Below are positions 23,201 through 34,964 of a stretch of DNA of 64,000 nt, in pieces. The notes under the pieces are model-generated. The model did no database searches, had not been told where the DNA came from, and saw only the letters and a program-made list of their open reading frames with translations. Origin of the DNA: Mytilus trossulus (taxonomy: Eukaryota; Mollusca; Bivalvia; Mytilida; Mytilidae); NCBI RefSeq assembly GCF_036588685.1, contig NC_086386.1, positions 22,712,931 through 22,776,930 on the forward strand, written 5' to 3'. How positions within the stretch are numbered: the stretch's first letter is position 1; each line of letters begins with the position of its first letter. Made by a program: the position numbers and the translations under genes.

Positions 23201-26200
23201 TTTCACATGTGCAACTTAGGTAATCACGTGTGGCGGTCATATTGGTTTGTTTACAAATTCGTGAAGAAGCCACTAGAACTATGACCTAATCATTGATAGT
23301 CTTCCAAAAACGTTAACTTTATGCAATACTATTTTATCAATCATGATTATTTTCATAAATTTAAATTTGATTATTTAAGGAAATAAAATTATAACAATTA
23401 CGATTTTAGATTAGAGATTCTACATAGACATGCTTTGATCTATTTATAGCCAAATTAGTTTACCTGTGTGAAAATGTAAATAATGGATATTAATTTGTTT
23501 ACTAAACAAGTAAAGACAAACTATGGATGGAAGATGATAATTCACATAAATATTTCAGGACATTTGATTTATTTTAAAGAATATAGGATTTAAAAACTGC
23601 AAGTGCAAACAAATTTAATCATTACATAATCAGATAATCAGCTGATAATTTTTTACGCAAACATCGCAAACATCTTGGTGATGTAACTGATAAAAACCAC
23701 TTCATCAATCCTCCAGCCCTTTCACATATTAAGCAATAGATGTACTTATTATTGTAGAATATTCAATGAATATAGATTCATCCGGTAATCGGATATTTGT
23801 AGCTGAGTATTTTGGGGTACAAGTCAAATCGGCACCCATAGAAAAATCAATGCGGCACTTGGTTAAATCGGCATCTAGTCAATCCGGCATCCACTAATAT
23901 TTGATATAATATATGGGACTGAGACTATTATGCTAATTTATTGACATAATACTTGTTGTAACATATAATATTTTTGTATGCAATTAAATCATTTAAAGGA
24001 CTATGTACTATTCTTACACAAATAAATAAACCCTGGTCAGCTAGCTACGTGTTCATCTTTTCTACCGATTTAATAACTAGAATCATGCAAACAGACTTAA
24101 GAAAAAGGCATGTAAGTTCATTATACAAATATGACACTTTTTCTAGACAATCCAGATCGTGCAAAATACTTTGCTAAAAATTGTTATGATTAAAATTGTT
24201 GTTGCGCACTAAAAAAACACTTGGGAACTTTCAAAAGTTGTTGGGTATTTATGTAACAAGTCTTACCATCTTTATGTCCCATTTATGGGCATTATGTTTT
24301 CTGGTCTCTCTGTTCCTTCCTGCTTCAGGTTGAAGTTCATGGTCGAGGTATTTTTTTATGAAGTTGAAATCCAATCAACTCGAAACTCAGTAGACATGTG
24401 TTCCTTATGATATAATCTTTCTAATTTTACTGCCAAATTAAAGATTTTACATAATTTTCACAGTCCACTGAACATAGAAAATGATTGTACGGATGGGAAA
24501 TCCATGACTTATGACACATTCTTGTTTGAAGAAAAAAACAACATCATAACGATAATGGAACAAAGCAGCCTGTGTTATATAGTGGGGCTGTTTTTATGGT
24601 AATTCTGTCACAGAATAGAAGTTCCTTCATAATATAAGTTCCAAATGGTAAAACTATTCTGGAATATTTATTTGTATTGTAGTCCTGTAATATTATGTTG
24701 TCATTTCAATGTTATATTTAACTGTGCCATTAAAGTGCGAGGTTTGGCATGCCATAAAACCAGGTTCAACCCACCACTTTTATTCCCCTTTAAAAGTGTC
24801 CTGTACCAAGTCAGGAAGATGGTCATTGTTATATTATTGTTCGTTTCTCTGTGTGTTGCATTTTAACGTTGAGTCGTTTGCGTTTTCTCTTATTTTTGAG
24901 ATATTGAGATAAGATGTGGCAAGGTACTTCTCTATCCCAAATTCATGTATTTGGTTTTCATGTTATATTTGTTATTCTCGTGGTGTTTTGTCTGATGCTT
25001 GGTCCGTTTCTGTGTGTGTTGCGTTTCGGTGTTGTGTTGTTGTTTTCCTCTTATATTTAATGCGTTTCGCTCTGTTTTGGTTTGTTACCCCAATTTTGTT
25101 TTTTGTCCATGGATTTATGAGTTTTGAACAGCGGTATACTACTGTTGCCTTTATTTCCACAGGAAGAAATAATACAATAAATGTTCCTAACGGAATAAAT
25201 AGTATAGAATATTTTGTTCCAACAGGTACAGGTATTATGACATTGTTTATAATAAAGTTTCCACTGGAACTTCTGTTAGGTGGAACAAATACACGTTGAC
25301 ACCTCCTCAGAGCAATCAGCTCTTTGATTTGTATATGGTGAGAGTCGTATACTAGATTTTATTTTTATATAAATAAATTTATATTGTGTAATTTAAGAAT
25401 TTGTATTTTGCCAAAGGATGCATAAATGAAAGTGGTGCAATCCATTGTGCTTTGATATATAGATTTGAATTACAATTGTAAATGATATTGTAATGCATAT
25501 AAAAATAAGGAGATATATTCATGATATTTAGTGAGTTTAGCAAACTTAAGTGCATAAGAAATGGTTTTTTTTACTTAACTAAGGCCGTTAGTTTTCTCGT
25601 TTGAATTGTTTTATATTGTCTTATCGGGGCCTTTTTTAGCTGACTATGCGGTATGGGCTTTGCTCATTGCTGAAGGCAGTACGGTGACCTATAGTTGTTA
25701 ATGTTTGTGTCATTTTGGTCTTTTGTGGATAGTTGTCTCATTGGCAATCATACCACAGCTTCTTTTTTTTTTATATATATATATAAGCAGTTACAGGTAC
25801 TACTGCACAATCTCCAACAATGAGAAAAACTTATACCGTAAAGAGAATTTCATAGATTTACAAGTAAGTTTTTTTTGCGTTGCATCATTTTCTTCTTGTC
25901 TTCATTGTTCATTTGCTTTGAGTTAAAAAGTATGGTCATAAAAAAAGTTGACATGTTACTATGCATATCTACCATTATGTTTCTGGATGTTCTTGCAATA
26001 CACACAGTACATAACGGGGACTAGTCAGTCTTTGTGAACTACTTTTCATAGGATGGGAGTCATTGAATATGCGTATATAATCAATAGTTAAAAGACGTCT
26101 ATTTATGTTAATAAGAAAAAGTTCTCCTAGGTCTTAAAAATGCATTTCGTGGCGAGGTACAGAAAATATTCTGAAACAGTAGACTATCAATATAGGTGAA

Positions 26201-29200
26201 CTCTTAAATACTTTTAAAATACTTTTAAATACTTCAAACCACTTCTGTACTATGGAAGATAATGATATAACTTGACTAGAAATACACACAACCTGTAATT
26301 AACTGCCTTTACAGCGCTTTCGCGCTTTGATTATTTGTGTTTTTTTTTTGTTTTTTTTTTTAATTTAAGGGGGTGTGTTGGAGAGGGAGAATGTTTGAGA
26401 TGCATATAAACCTTTAAAACTGAGTTAAATTCATTTGAAGTCCTTTGTGATGTACACTTTAAATATTGCCTATGTTATCAGACTTGCTGAAATGATGTAC
26501 ATTTGTATCATGATGATCAAGCTATTATGTATCCCTTTATCAATGTTTGTACAATTGCAATATAATGCAATGTTTTTCAGGATAACACATATAATGTTTA
26601 ACCTTGATAACAATATAATATATAAGTATTTTGAAAATTACAAAACTTTTAATATTTTTCAGGATAAGCTGAGAGAACTTATAGAGACTAGTGTCACTAA
26701 CTGTGAGAGATCTATGTTTATATTTGATGAGATAGATAAGATGCCACCAGGACTGATCGATACTATAAAACCATACCTGGATTATTATGATAATCTTAGT
26801 GGTATAAACTATAGAAAAGCTATCTTCATTTTTTTAAGGTAAGAGTTTGAATGGTACAGTGTAAGATAAACATTTTATATTTTTTAAATGATTAATCTAT
26901 TATTTTTGGTTTTAAAAATATTTTTTTAGAAATGAGAAATTGTATGATTCCAATGAAGACATCTATCATTGTCTATCATGTTTATCCCTCAAAGATAAAA
27001 GGACAAAAAATATAAGTTTTAACCCTTAATTAACTAGGGTTTCCAGGTTTCCTGACAAAGGTTAAAGGTTCTCTGCAGAAAACCTGCCCGCATGTACAAA
27101 TACAAACTGTCCACCATGAAAAACAGCAAAAAGTGTTAAAAGTGGCATTAAACACCAGCAATCAATCACTGCAAACTTGACTGTAAGTAAAATAGTCATC
27201 AATCATAAACTTGTGAATTCAGGTTTGGAAAAGATGAAATGTTTGTAAAAAATAAAAATTATTATAAGCAATAGGTCTAGTATATTCGGTGTATAGAAGG
27301 ACTGTAAGGTGTACATGTCCAACTGGCAGATGTCATCTGACCTTGACCTCATTTTCATGCTTCAGTGGTTATAGTTAAGTTTTTGTGTTTTGGACTGTTT
27401 TTCTCATACATTATGCAATAGGTCTCCTATATTTGTTGTATGGAATGATTGTAAGGTGTACACGTATAGTGAGCAGATGTCATTTGACCTTGACCTCATT
27501 TTCATGGTTCAGTGGTCAAAGTTAAGTTTTTGAGTTATGGTCTTTTTATCTAATACCATATGCCATAATGCCATAGGTCAACTGATTTGGTGTAAGGAAA
27601 TATTTTATGATCTATTTGTCAGTTGCACAGGTTTTATTTGACCTTGACCTCATTTTTACAGTTCATTGCTCAGTATGAAAATTTTGTGTTTTGGTCTGTT
27701 TTTCTTGAACTATAAACAATACATCAACTATATTTGTTGTATGGAAGAATTGTTAGCTATACATGTCTGCCTGGCATTGTTCATCTGACCTTGACCTCAT
27801 TTTCATGGTCCATTGGTCAATGTTTTTAGTTATCTTGGTTAATTTTAAGTTATGTGACAGTTGTAATACAACCTTATTTTTAGGACTTTCAATATAATAT
27901 TAATAAGTAAAGAAGGCGAGACATTTCAGCACGTGCACTCTTGTTTTGAAATATATACTGAAATCATAAATGTTTTCTATTCTATAGTAATACAGCAGGA
28001 ACAGAGATACTACAGCAAACATTAAATTTCTGGCATGAAGGGAAAGACAGAGATTCAATAGAACTGAAGGATATGGAAAAGTTAGTCACAACCGCAGCTG
28101 TTAATACAAAAACAAGTATGTAAACATGGTAAAAGTTTTGTTATTAAAAAAATTAATTAAAATCTGAATTAACAGAAATATTTAAGGGCTGAGTTCAATG
28201 GGGAGATAATCATTATCAGAATGTGTGAAATATTTCAAGGTAACTTCCTTGCCTTTATCATAGGTCATTTTAGGCAAACTGACTGATTAAAACCAACTAC
28301 CATTTCAATTATTCTATCCTGACCCTTTTAAGTTTAAATACTACATGTACTATGTAAATGTATGGTCAGCTATTATAACCCATATACTTTAATGTATGGA
28401 ATTAAAACACACCTTACTAATTAAGGCAAAAAAAAGATGTGTTTCTAATAACATACTCCCCAAAAAATTGGGTTGGTACTTGGTAGATATGGATTTATTT
28501 TATTTTCCTCCAATATGAAGTTCTATGAACCATTATTCAAAAGCTTTTGAGTGTAAAGCTGTCATGATCATTTGTTAATCAGATTTAGGATTGGATTTCA
28601 ACGACCAAATAGTAAGCACACCAGTCATAAGCCAGCTATATTTATGCTCCACCTATGATAGTAGAAGGGCATTATGTTTTCTGGTCTGTGCGTCAGTTTG
28701 TCTGTCTGTTTGTTTGTTCATCTGTCTGTTCGTTCATTCTTCCATCCGTGCTTTCGTTCGTCTGTCCCACTTCAGGTTAAAGTTTTTGGTTGAGATAGTG
28801 TAAGGTTCAGGTTAAAGTTTTTGATAAAGTTGAAGTCCAATTAACTTGAGACTTATTTCACATGTTCCCCATGATATGATCATCCTCATTTTACGTTTTA
28901 ATGCCAAATTAGATTTTTACACCAAATTCACGGTCCACTGAACATAGAAATTGATAGTGGGAGTGAGGTATCCATGTACTGTGGACACATTCTTGTTATA
29001 TATATTTATCAATTTACGGTCACTAAAACACTGTCATCAGTTTGAACAATTTTTTATGAAGTCCATTTAATCCCTTTTGTAGTCTTGACAAGCATACGTA
29101 ATGTAAGTAATCTGAAAAAATAGATATTGGTTAGTATGATAAAAACTTCCAAGTTTTCCTGTACCAAGTCAGGAATATGACAGTTGTTATCCATTCGTTT

Positions 29201-30277
29201 GATGTGTTTGGACTTTTGATTTTGCCTTTTGATTTTGGATTTTCTTTTTTGAATTTTCCTCGGAGTTCGGTATTTTTGTGTTTTTACTTTTTCCTGTTTA
29301 CTGGTACTCCTAGATAGCATATAAGCTGTGTCAGATAGAAATTAACCTTATGCAAGTGCACATATATATTTTTATGCATATGATTTTGACCCATTTTGGA
29401 TCAATAAATTACAAAAAGGATGAATTTTGGTCTGTATTGAAAGGTTTGTTATCAACTCAATTTTTTAAATATTCACAGTCTTTGAAAAGCAATTGTTTTT
29501 TTAACTTTTCAACCCGAAATAAATAATCAGAATTATTTGTATTCATTTGCATAAGGTAAGATTTCTATTCGACGCAGCTCATATAATATTTACTGTATAA
29601 AATTATATCAAATTGTTTCAATCATTGATAATTTTTTGGACATTAGCAAAAAAGCTGGTGTTAAGATGAGAAATTCAGACTTGCATTATGGGTCCTTTAT
29701 ACAATGTTCTTAGCACTTTTCTTAAATAATTAATTCCACCAGGAATGCCATAATATAAACATTTAAAAAATATGGAAGTGTTTGATGCTTAAAATAACTT
29801 GGGGTTGAAAGACTAAAAAAGGACCTTTTAAAACAGAATATCAGAATTCATATAATGTCATCTTTTAAGGCGAGTATGAATCCTAGTTTGTTCACAATTA
29901 TTTAATTTATCTAAGGCATATTTTATGAGTTTGAATGTTCCTTTGTTAGAATAGTTTGTTTTTTATCAGGTAAAATAATTTTATTAATTGTATACTTTTT
30001 ATATTCAGGTGGTTTTTATCACAGTGATGTACTACTACGCCACATGATTACTGCCTATATTCCGTTTCTACCATTAGAGAGAAGGCATGTCCGTCAGTGT
30101 ATTAAAGACTATTTACTGCTTAAGAAATATTACACTAATTATGGAGATATTAAAGACGATAAAGTGCGAGAGATTGCAGAACAATTACAGTATTTTCCTG
30201 AGGAAGAACAACTTTTTTCTACAACAGGATGTAAAAGAGTGCCAGAAAAGACTGGTTATGTTATGGAAGAGGACTGA
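17041..30277 (+). CDS. Torsin copy A (AAA+ ATPase of the ER/nuclear envelope), 5 exons
   Basis: Joining 17041-17233, 21085-21350, 26663-26838, 27988-28115 and 30009-30277 gives an unbroken 343-aa protein; all introns are gt-ag and phases match. It has a signal peptide (about residues 1-21), then EPIS plus a short hydrophobic stretch and CX4CC (C48, C53, C54) as in torsin A. These are followed by a sequon NAT (62-64), Walker A GGTGTGKN (107-114), Walker B MFIFDE (171-176), sensor-1 Asn 213, and Cys 285 and GCK (328-330), which match the redox cysteine and sensor-2 of torsin A. There is no arginine finger, as expected for a family activated by LAP1/LULL1-type partners. The length matches torsin A (332 aa). 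Role: ER-lumenal ATPase acting in nuclear-envelope and membrane homeostasis. A candidate poly(A) signal is at 30798-30803. Confidence 0.93.
17310..17526 (+). repeat. Tandem pair of a structured repeat (about 111 bp) in torsin A intron 1
   Basis: Unit 1 is 17310-17420 and unit 2 is 17421-17526. Each folds on paper into nested stems. The outer stem is CTCTGACGTCC/GGACGTCAGAG in unit 1. The middle stem is ACGGC/GCCGT in unit 1 and ACGGC/GCTGT in unit 2. The inner one is CCAG-acaag-CTGG. Both units end in gtgg(a/g)tatttgcccaccc. It begins 77 nt after the exon 1 donor. No coding content; function unknown. Confidence 0.75.
18404..19175 (+). pseudogene. Penelope-2 fragment: RT C-terminus and 3' tail
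   Basis: The frame from 18448 encodes RT C-terminal sequence (YLDLHLGIDNEG, YDKRDDFSFPFVNFPFLSS, then a Tyr-Ile-Ser-Gln-Leu-Ile stretch). It is homologous to the end of the RT at 55264 but clearly another subfamily. A frameshift and a stop interrupt it after about 18710, and the family 3' terminus follows (gccatggcattgtcagg ... ggtatctttggtccctct). A 15-bp inverted repeat (aattggtggattata/tataatccaccaatt) sits at the 5' junction, 18404-18445. Confidence 0.75.
19698..19870. repeat. Near-perfect 78-bp inverted repeat
   Basis: Arms 19698-19775 and 19793-19870 differ at 2 of 78 positions and flank a 17-nt loop. Each arm is the 3' half of the family ending tgtctcattggcaatcatac-cac, so this is a head-to-head pair. 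It lies in torsin A intron 1 and would form a long hairpin in pre-mRNA. Confidence 0.92.
20345..20740 (+). repeat. SINE-like repeat, second copy
   Basis: Same module order as 10335-10735 (cttgccaaagtgg, gaacccttgcaacaaccc, tatccaatata, aaccaacaatc end) with many substitutions. The 102-codon frame over it is incidental. Confidence 0.6.
21085..21350 (+). CDS. Torsin A exon 2 (P-loop exon)
   Basis: 266 nt from tttcag|aactat to TATAAG|gtaaac, entering in phase 1 and leaving in phase 0. It encodes the helical lead-in and Walker A GGTGTGKN. No in-frame Met begins it and the frame spans less than 90 codons, so a single-ORF search would miss it. Confidence 0.92.
21495..22380 (+). repeat. Tandem repeat of about 165 bp interrupted by a MITE
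   Basis: Units begin near 21501, 21664 and 21832 (gttat[ag]aaacttataca/c, taccacaaa, agagttatgcc, gtttgcctc[ga]accaaatg). The third is split at a TTAA site and resumes at 22274. Confidence 0.7.
21841..22273. mobile_element. 433-bp MITE with a TTAA target duplication
   Basis: The inverted ends are GGTAGATCTTAAGTATAC and, reversed, GGAAGATTGATGGTATAC. TTAA flanks both sides (21837-21840 and 22274-22277). Removing it restores the tandem-repeat unit that it splits. TTAA duplications are typical of piggyBac- and Kolobok-type elements. No transposase is encoded. Confidence 0.78.
22381..24289. other. Torsin A intron 2, no feature recognised
   Basis: Unique-looking AT-rich intronic sequence. I see no exon-like or repeat signal. 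Confidence 0.4.
24290..24540 (+). repeat. Interspersed repeat ('cattatgttttctggtctgtg' family)
   Basis: Starts at gggcattatgttttctggtc and ends ccatgacttatgacacattcttg. Related copies are at 28655-29000, 36055-36310 and, reversed, 53560-53670. Confidence 0.65.
24795..25165 (+). repeat. Mussel repeat ending gcggtatactactgttgcct
   Basis: Low-complexity T/G-rich sequence containing gtgttgcgtttcggtgttgt and gtccatggatttatgagttt. Its layout (a T/G-rich tail with a catgg..ttatgagttt module) resembles the Penelope-2 3' tail, so it may be a third retroelement tail. The 127-codon open frame across it is repeat sequence. Confidence 0.5.
25620..25765 (+). repeat. Copy of the 'gtctcattggcaatcataccac' family
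   Basis: Full-length-looking copy: tagctgactatgcggtatgg ... gtacggtgacctatag ... gtctcattggcaatcatacc, then a T-rich tail. Confidence 0.75.
26663..26838 (+). CDS. Torsin A exon 3 (Walker B exon)
   Basis: 176 nt from ttttcag|gataag to TTA AG|gtaag. It encodes Walker B FIFDEIDK and the strand leading to sensor 1. A spurious upstream Met extends the open frame into the intron; the acceptor at 26661-26662 fixes the true start. Confidence 0.93.
27250..27870 (+). repeat. Four-unit satellite (147-154 bp) in torsin A intron 3
   Basis: The anchor TGACCTTGACCTCA starts at 27338, 27485, 27639 and 27786 (spacings 147, 154 and 147). Each unit also carries gtgttttgg.ctgtttttct and tatatttg.tgtat-ggaa. 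Units are diverged by many substitutions. Confidence 0.9.
27988..28115 (+). CDS. Torsin A exon 4 (sensor 1 exon)
   Basis: 128 nt from ctatag|taatac to ACA A|gtatgt. It completes the Ser codon from exon 3 and encodes SNTAG with the sensor-1 Asn. It is too short for an ORF search to report. Confidence 0.9.
28655..29000 (+). repeat. Interspersed repeat with a tctgtctg/gttcgttc run
   Basis: Second copy of the family at 24290, with the sequence from gggcattatgttttctggtc to ggacacattcttgtt. Confidence 0.65.
29155..29310 (+). repeat. 'ctgtaccaagtcaggaatatgac' repeat
   Basis: Shared with about 46935-47070, 53965-54090 and 58405-58530 (each with tttgatgtgtttga, ttgaattt.ctcggagtt and a T-rich end). 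Confidence 0.65.
30009..30277 (+). CDS. Torsin A exon 5 (C-terminal lid, sensor 2)
   Basis: 269 nt from attcag|gtggtt to the TGA at 30275-30277. It encodes the small helical lid with YIPFLPLE, the conserved Cys (C285) and GCK. Torsin A C-terminal residues lie in this region in vertebrates. Confidence 0.93.
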
Positions 30278-31578
30278 TTAACATGATTAACACAAAAACT
30301 GGTTGTGCATAATAATCCAATTGTTGATATATACTAGATAATAGGTTTATCATGTTTATGTCACTATGTATAAGTGCTAAAATTTTGTGTGTTTGAAACT
30401 ATAACCATAATAACAAGAAACATAGGGCAGTGATATCATGGGTATTGTTCAATTTTTTAAGTTTGTTTTTGATCTGGCAGCAAATGAGAGGCATACTTCT
30501 TCTGTCATCATGATGATGGGTTTTTTTCTTTTGCTGGATAATAGACCAGAAAAAGTAAAATCATTAAATGAAAATAGCACTTTATATATTTTGTGCGTTT
30601 GGAGCATTTTTCTTGAATTAACTTTATCAGGAAAGCCCAAATCTTACATTTGAAATCCAAGGTAATATACATGTAGTAACTTATGATGTTTTATGACCAA
30701 AAAGAATCTAGATTAAAGCAACTTTGGCTGAGGTAGTTGGAACTTAGTTTCTAAATAGTTTCTTATTATATCCTATAAATGATTATGAGTGTCAGTAAAT
30801 AAATATACAGCTAATAGGAATTTGTATATTTCCAACTGCCTATCATACTAGTCTATTATGTTTGATAAAATTCAATTAAGAAAATAAGTCTTTTCTTCTC
30901 CATCAGTCTCTCTCCCTTTATCTACTTAAACAATGTAAAAAGATTGAAGCAATGAGGTGTATTATTATTTAGTTCAGTTGTACAAGGTGATCAAACAAAT
31001 ATAATCAGTTATCATTTAATGAGATTGATAGTAGAATTAAGGGGGATTCAAGCAGTTTTCATTATCACAGAATTAGTCATCCTTAATTTCATGTCAAGAT
31101 ACTTTTACTTATTTTTTATGCATTGTGTGTTTGGTGCATTTTGTTTTAACTCCTTAATAACTTACTTAAGGGGTAATTATGTTAACATATTGCTATCAAA
31201 TGCAAATTTCCCTTCATCACTTCATCATGTTCATAGTACGATATCCTTCCAGCATGTCCAGTGTTTTTTTAATCCAAGTTTATTAAAAAAAAAAAACAGC
31301 TATCAATAAAACAAGCTTTTAACAGAATAAAAAACTTCAAAATATTAAAATAACAATATATAATAACCGCATTGCTCTTATGCACAAAATGTAAATATTA
31401 TCAAATGACATTATTTTTTCGTATTAAATAAATTATATGTTGTGATAGGCATGAGAGAACACAGACATAGTACTTGAGTTTGAATTTCGCGTGTTTAGCT
31501 TTTGTTGAAAATGTTTGCTAGAAAATATTCTGATCATGAATGCGTTTTTAAAATTTATAAGGGCATACAGTCACATGT

Positions 31579-32395
31579 ATGCCTCTCTACAGCTCTGATG
31601 GATTGTTAGTCATGCCCGTTGTTTCACTAAACAATTCAAAATTTGGTGACTATGTGGAACGCATCTATCCCATCGAATTGGAGATAAAGGATACTACAGA
31701 GACAGTTAAGTCAGCTTCATATCTTGACTTACATCTAGAAATTGACAATGAGGGTCGGTTGAAGACAAAATTTACGACAAAAGAGATGATTTCAGCTTTC
31801 CAATTGTGAACTTTCCATTTTTAAGTAGCAACATTCCAGCAGCACCTGCATACGGGGTATATATCTCTCAATTGATACGATATTCCCGTGCTTGCATTTC
31901 CTATCATGATTTTCTTGATCAAGGGTTACTGCTCACAAGGAAGCTATTAAATCAAGAGTTCCAAATGGTGAAGTTGAAATCATCCCTTCGTAAATTTTAC
32001 GGACGCCATCACGAGTTGGTTGACTGTTATGGAATAACTATTCCACAAATGATATCGGATATGTTCCTTACGTCGTAACTACAATCCCCTTCCCTTTCAT
32101 GAATTTGACCTACCGAATTAGACTATTTACTGGATTTGTAATCACATAAGCAACACGACGGGTGACGCATGTGGAGCAGGATCTGCTTACCCTTCTGGAG
32201 CACCAGAGATCACCCCTAGTTTTTGGTGGGGTTCGTGTTGTTTATTCTTTAGTTTTCTATGTTGTGTCATGTGTACTATTGTTTTTCTGTTTGTCTTTTT
32301 CATTTTTAGCCATGGCGTTGTCAGTTTGTTTTAGATTAATGAGTTTGACTGTCCCTTTGGTATCTTTCGTCCCTCTTTTAGTTTTACTTTAAATT
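31579..32395 (+). pseudogene. Penelope-2 fragment: RT C-terminal third and 3' tail
   Basis: The frame begins within the RT (GDYVERIYPIELE, SYLDLHLEIDNEG), shifts frame near 31770-31806, and resumes as NFPFLSSNIPAAPAYGVYIS through MISDMFLTS. It then runs through the non-coding tail to gtatctttcgtccctctttta. This is the longest copy of this subfamily here; the catalytic YxDD region is missing. Confidence 0.8.
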
Positions 32396-33059
32396 TTGTA
32401 AAATATTTAATAGAAAATCATAAATGGAAATTAATTTTCAGATGTATTTATGAAAAAATAAATGACATGTCCACTGAGTCTTGAGTGAAGTAGACCATCT
32501 AAAATAAAGGCCAATCTATGCCCAATCTCACCAAAGATGAATATGTATGACAAATTTGACTAGAGCTTAAGTGTACAAATATTGTATCATTGTATTATAT
32601 TTTAAATGTGTATTAAGTTGTGTATACTGATTATCTGTGCTATGATCTCATTGATGTGTATTTCTACCATTTTATTTTCATGCTGATTTTATGTTTGATT
32701 TGGTTAATATATAATTATATACTTGTATAATAGTAGGATTGCACTTAAATTTCTGTTGTAAAGGTTATCTTCTTAAGTTATTGAGGTACAATATTAAAAA
32801 AAAAAGTGTTTCTGTCAAAAATTATTAATAAAATATACATATTATAAATTGATAGTACCTGAATAACGAAAGAAATTTTTAAAACTCAGGTTCGAACTTC
32901 ATTGGCAAAGTTAAGATGTATTTGTCTATTCTGTTTTATGTCTTTTTCATGTTTTTTAAGACATATAACTCCTTATTTTCAACTTGTTTATGCATCCCTG
33001 GCTTTCAAAATGTTAAGGTTGAAATGAAATGAAGTTAAATCCAAACAAGTGCTGTATAT
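32396..33059. other. Intergenic, no feature seen
   Basis: AT-rich spacer between torsin copies A and B. Confidence 0.4.
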
Positions 33060-33625
33060 TCACAAAATGAAACCAAAGCATTAAGAGCAAATCTAGAAGG
33101 GAGAAATTGTTTATCTGGTCAAGACCTATGTGTCCTGAAATTTTTAGACATATATGACAACCTGTTGTTTGGTTTCTGACCCTGAATTGGTAATTTTAAG
33201 GATATTTTGCAGTTTTCAGTTATTTTTATGAATTGAATATCATTATAGATAGAGATAAAATGTACACAGCACTAATGCTCAATAGAGTAAGATCAACAAA
33301 TAAGTCAACATGGCCAAAATGGTCAATTGACCTCTCAAGCAGTTTTAATTGTCCTTTATAGTAATTTTTTGTAAATTTTTGTAATCTTGCAAACATGTTC
33401 TCCTTAATTATAACTGAGACAAACTTGTCCACAAATAAGCATTAGGGTATTTAGTTTTTTAAACATGTATCTGCTAACCCTGCTTGTCAACCAACATGGC
33501 TAAAATAGAAAATAGGGGAAAAAAGTACTTGTATCTCTGAAACTTAAGCAGAGTATAAAGGTTGCATTATTTCATGCATTTATTTTATAAAAAAAAAAAT
33601 GGCATGTGAGCGACACAGGCTTCTT
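33060..33625 (-). repeat. Fragment of the 'gctcacct' element
   Basis: Contains ctgaccctgaattggtaatt, the agatagagataaaatgta stretch and the aaaatggtcaattgacc module, in the same order as 34965-36045. Confidence 0.6.
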
Positions 33626-33789
33626 GGACTACTATAGAACTTTTTGTCCAAATTTGGGAAAGTAATTACTTTGTTTTGATATAGGTTTGACTTTTTTATG
33701 TTATATTATTTGTGATAATTTGCTGTAAGAAAGACATTGCAATTAAAGACTTCTATTGCTTAGTTATCTTCTTTACACATAAATAATTA

Positions 33790-34110
33790 ATACATTCACG
33801 ACTTGGTTGGCTCTCATGGAATAACTGTTTCACTGATGATATCGAATATGTTTCTTCTGTCGTACCTACAATCCTCTTCCCTTTTATGAATGTGACCTAA
33901 CAAATTTGACTATTTACAGGGTTTGTTATAACATGAGCAGCACAACGGGTGCCTCATGTGAAACAGGATATGCTTACCCTTCCGGTATTATTTGTCTTTT
34001 TGTCTTTTATTTTTTTAGTCATGGCGTTGTCAGTTTATTTTCAATTTATAAGTTTGACTGTTCCTCGATGATTTTCTTTCGCCCCTCTCTTGCCAGTTTG
34101 TCATATTAAC
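33790..34110 (+). repeat. Penelope-2 3' end copy
   Basis: Begins in the region coding HxDLVG/GITVS (cacgacttggttggc) and ends in the shared tail (catggcgttgtcagttt ... cgcccctctcttg). Diverged, 5'-truncated. Confidence 0.7.
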
Positions 34111-34459
34111 GCACATCCTTACGTTTTTAATCTTTATACGGCAGCTATGTTTATTGCATTTTCTATTTTTGGTAAAACGGGAAATACGTTTGCAGATTAG
34201 CTTATATATCTTAAAGAACAGTTTCGTCACCTTGAATAACATTTCCAGCAGAAAAAATTAACAAAACGCTTTATCTATTTATGAATATATCTATAGAAAG
34301 GGAAGTATCTATCAAAATTGACATAAAAGATAACAAAATGTAAACACTATCTGTCAAAATGATAAAAACGAGACAAAATAAAGGTGGAATTAGTGTCAAC
34401 ACCCATTGCGTGTGTGCATCATGACTAATTAAAGAACGTTTACTTAATTTTACTGTAGC

Positions 34460-34607
34460 ATGTGTTCAAAATTGTTTTGTTTTATTTTAATCGCAACATC
34501 TACTATTAATGTTGACGCAATATGGACCTCGATATGGACATGGCCACGATTATGCTGGTTGCAGGAAGAATGGTGTCCTGAAACATGGATTCCCGGAAAT
34601 TCAAATG
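34460..34607 (+). pseudogene. Torsin B exon 1
   Basis: 148 nt: ATG at 34460 and an intact signal peptide (FCFILIATSTINVDA), then a Trp-rich stretch and C...WCPETWI aligning with the end of copy A exon 1, and donor AAT G|gtaaat. The EPIS hydrophobic segment is absent. Confidence 0.72.
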
Positions 34608-34964
34608 GTAAATCAATACAAATAATATATTAACAGGTATATCTCTTAAATCAGTACATCAGCACTGCAAACTATTTTGAAATTGTCAATTGCGTGAACA
34701 AGTACAAAAATAGATTACTATAAACATAGGCTGTTTTTCCATTCGGTAATAAAATATTCTTTTTTACATTTTTCTATGATGTCAAATTAAGGTTTATGAA
34801 ATCATTTTATTCCATTGGAATTTGTAGAACATTGATTTTGTCCTGATTGATAAATTTATTTTTGTTAAATTTTTTGTATCCAAAGTAATCTATAACTAAT
34901 AAAAATACACTGCATTATAGTTGTTAAAACGATGGCTCTATTACTCATCACTCACTCTTTTTTT

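Noticed and set aside
24916..25299. 127-codon open frame rich in Val, Phe and Cys
   Set aside because: Most of it is a T/G-rich interspersed repeat; there is a competing frame on the other strand and no domain.
27338..27800. Regularly spaced repeats considered as a CRISPR-like array
   Set aside because: The whole 147-154 bp unit is repeated rather than a short repeat with unique spacers, and the context is eukaryotic intron.
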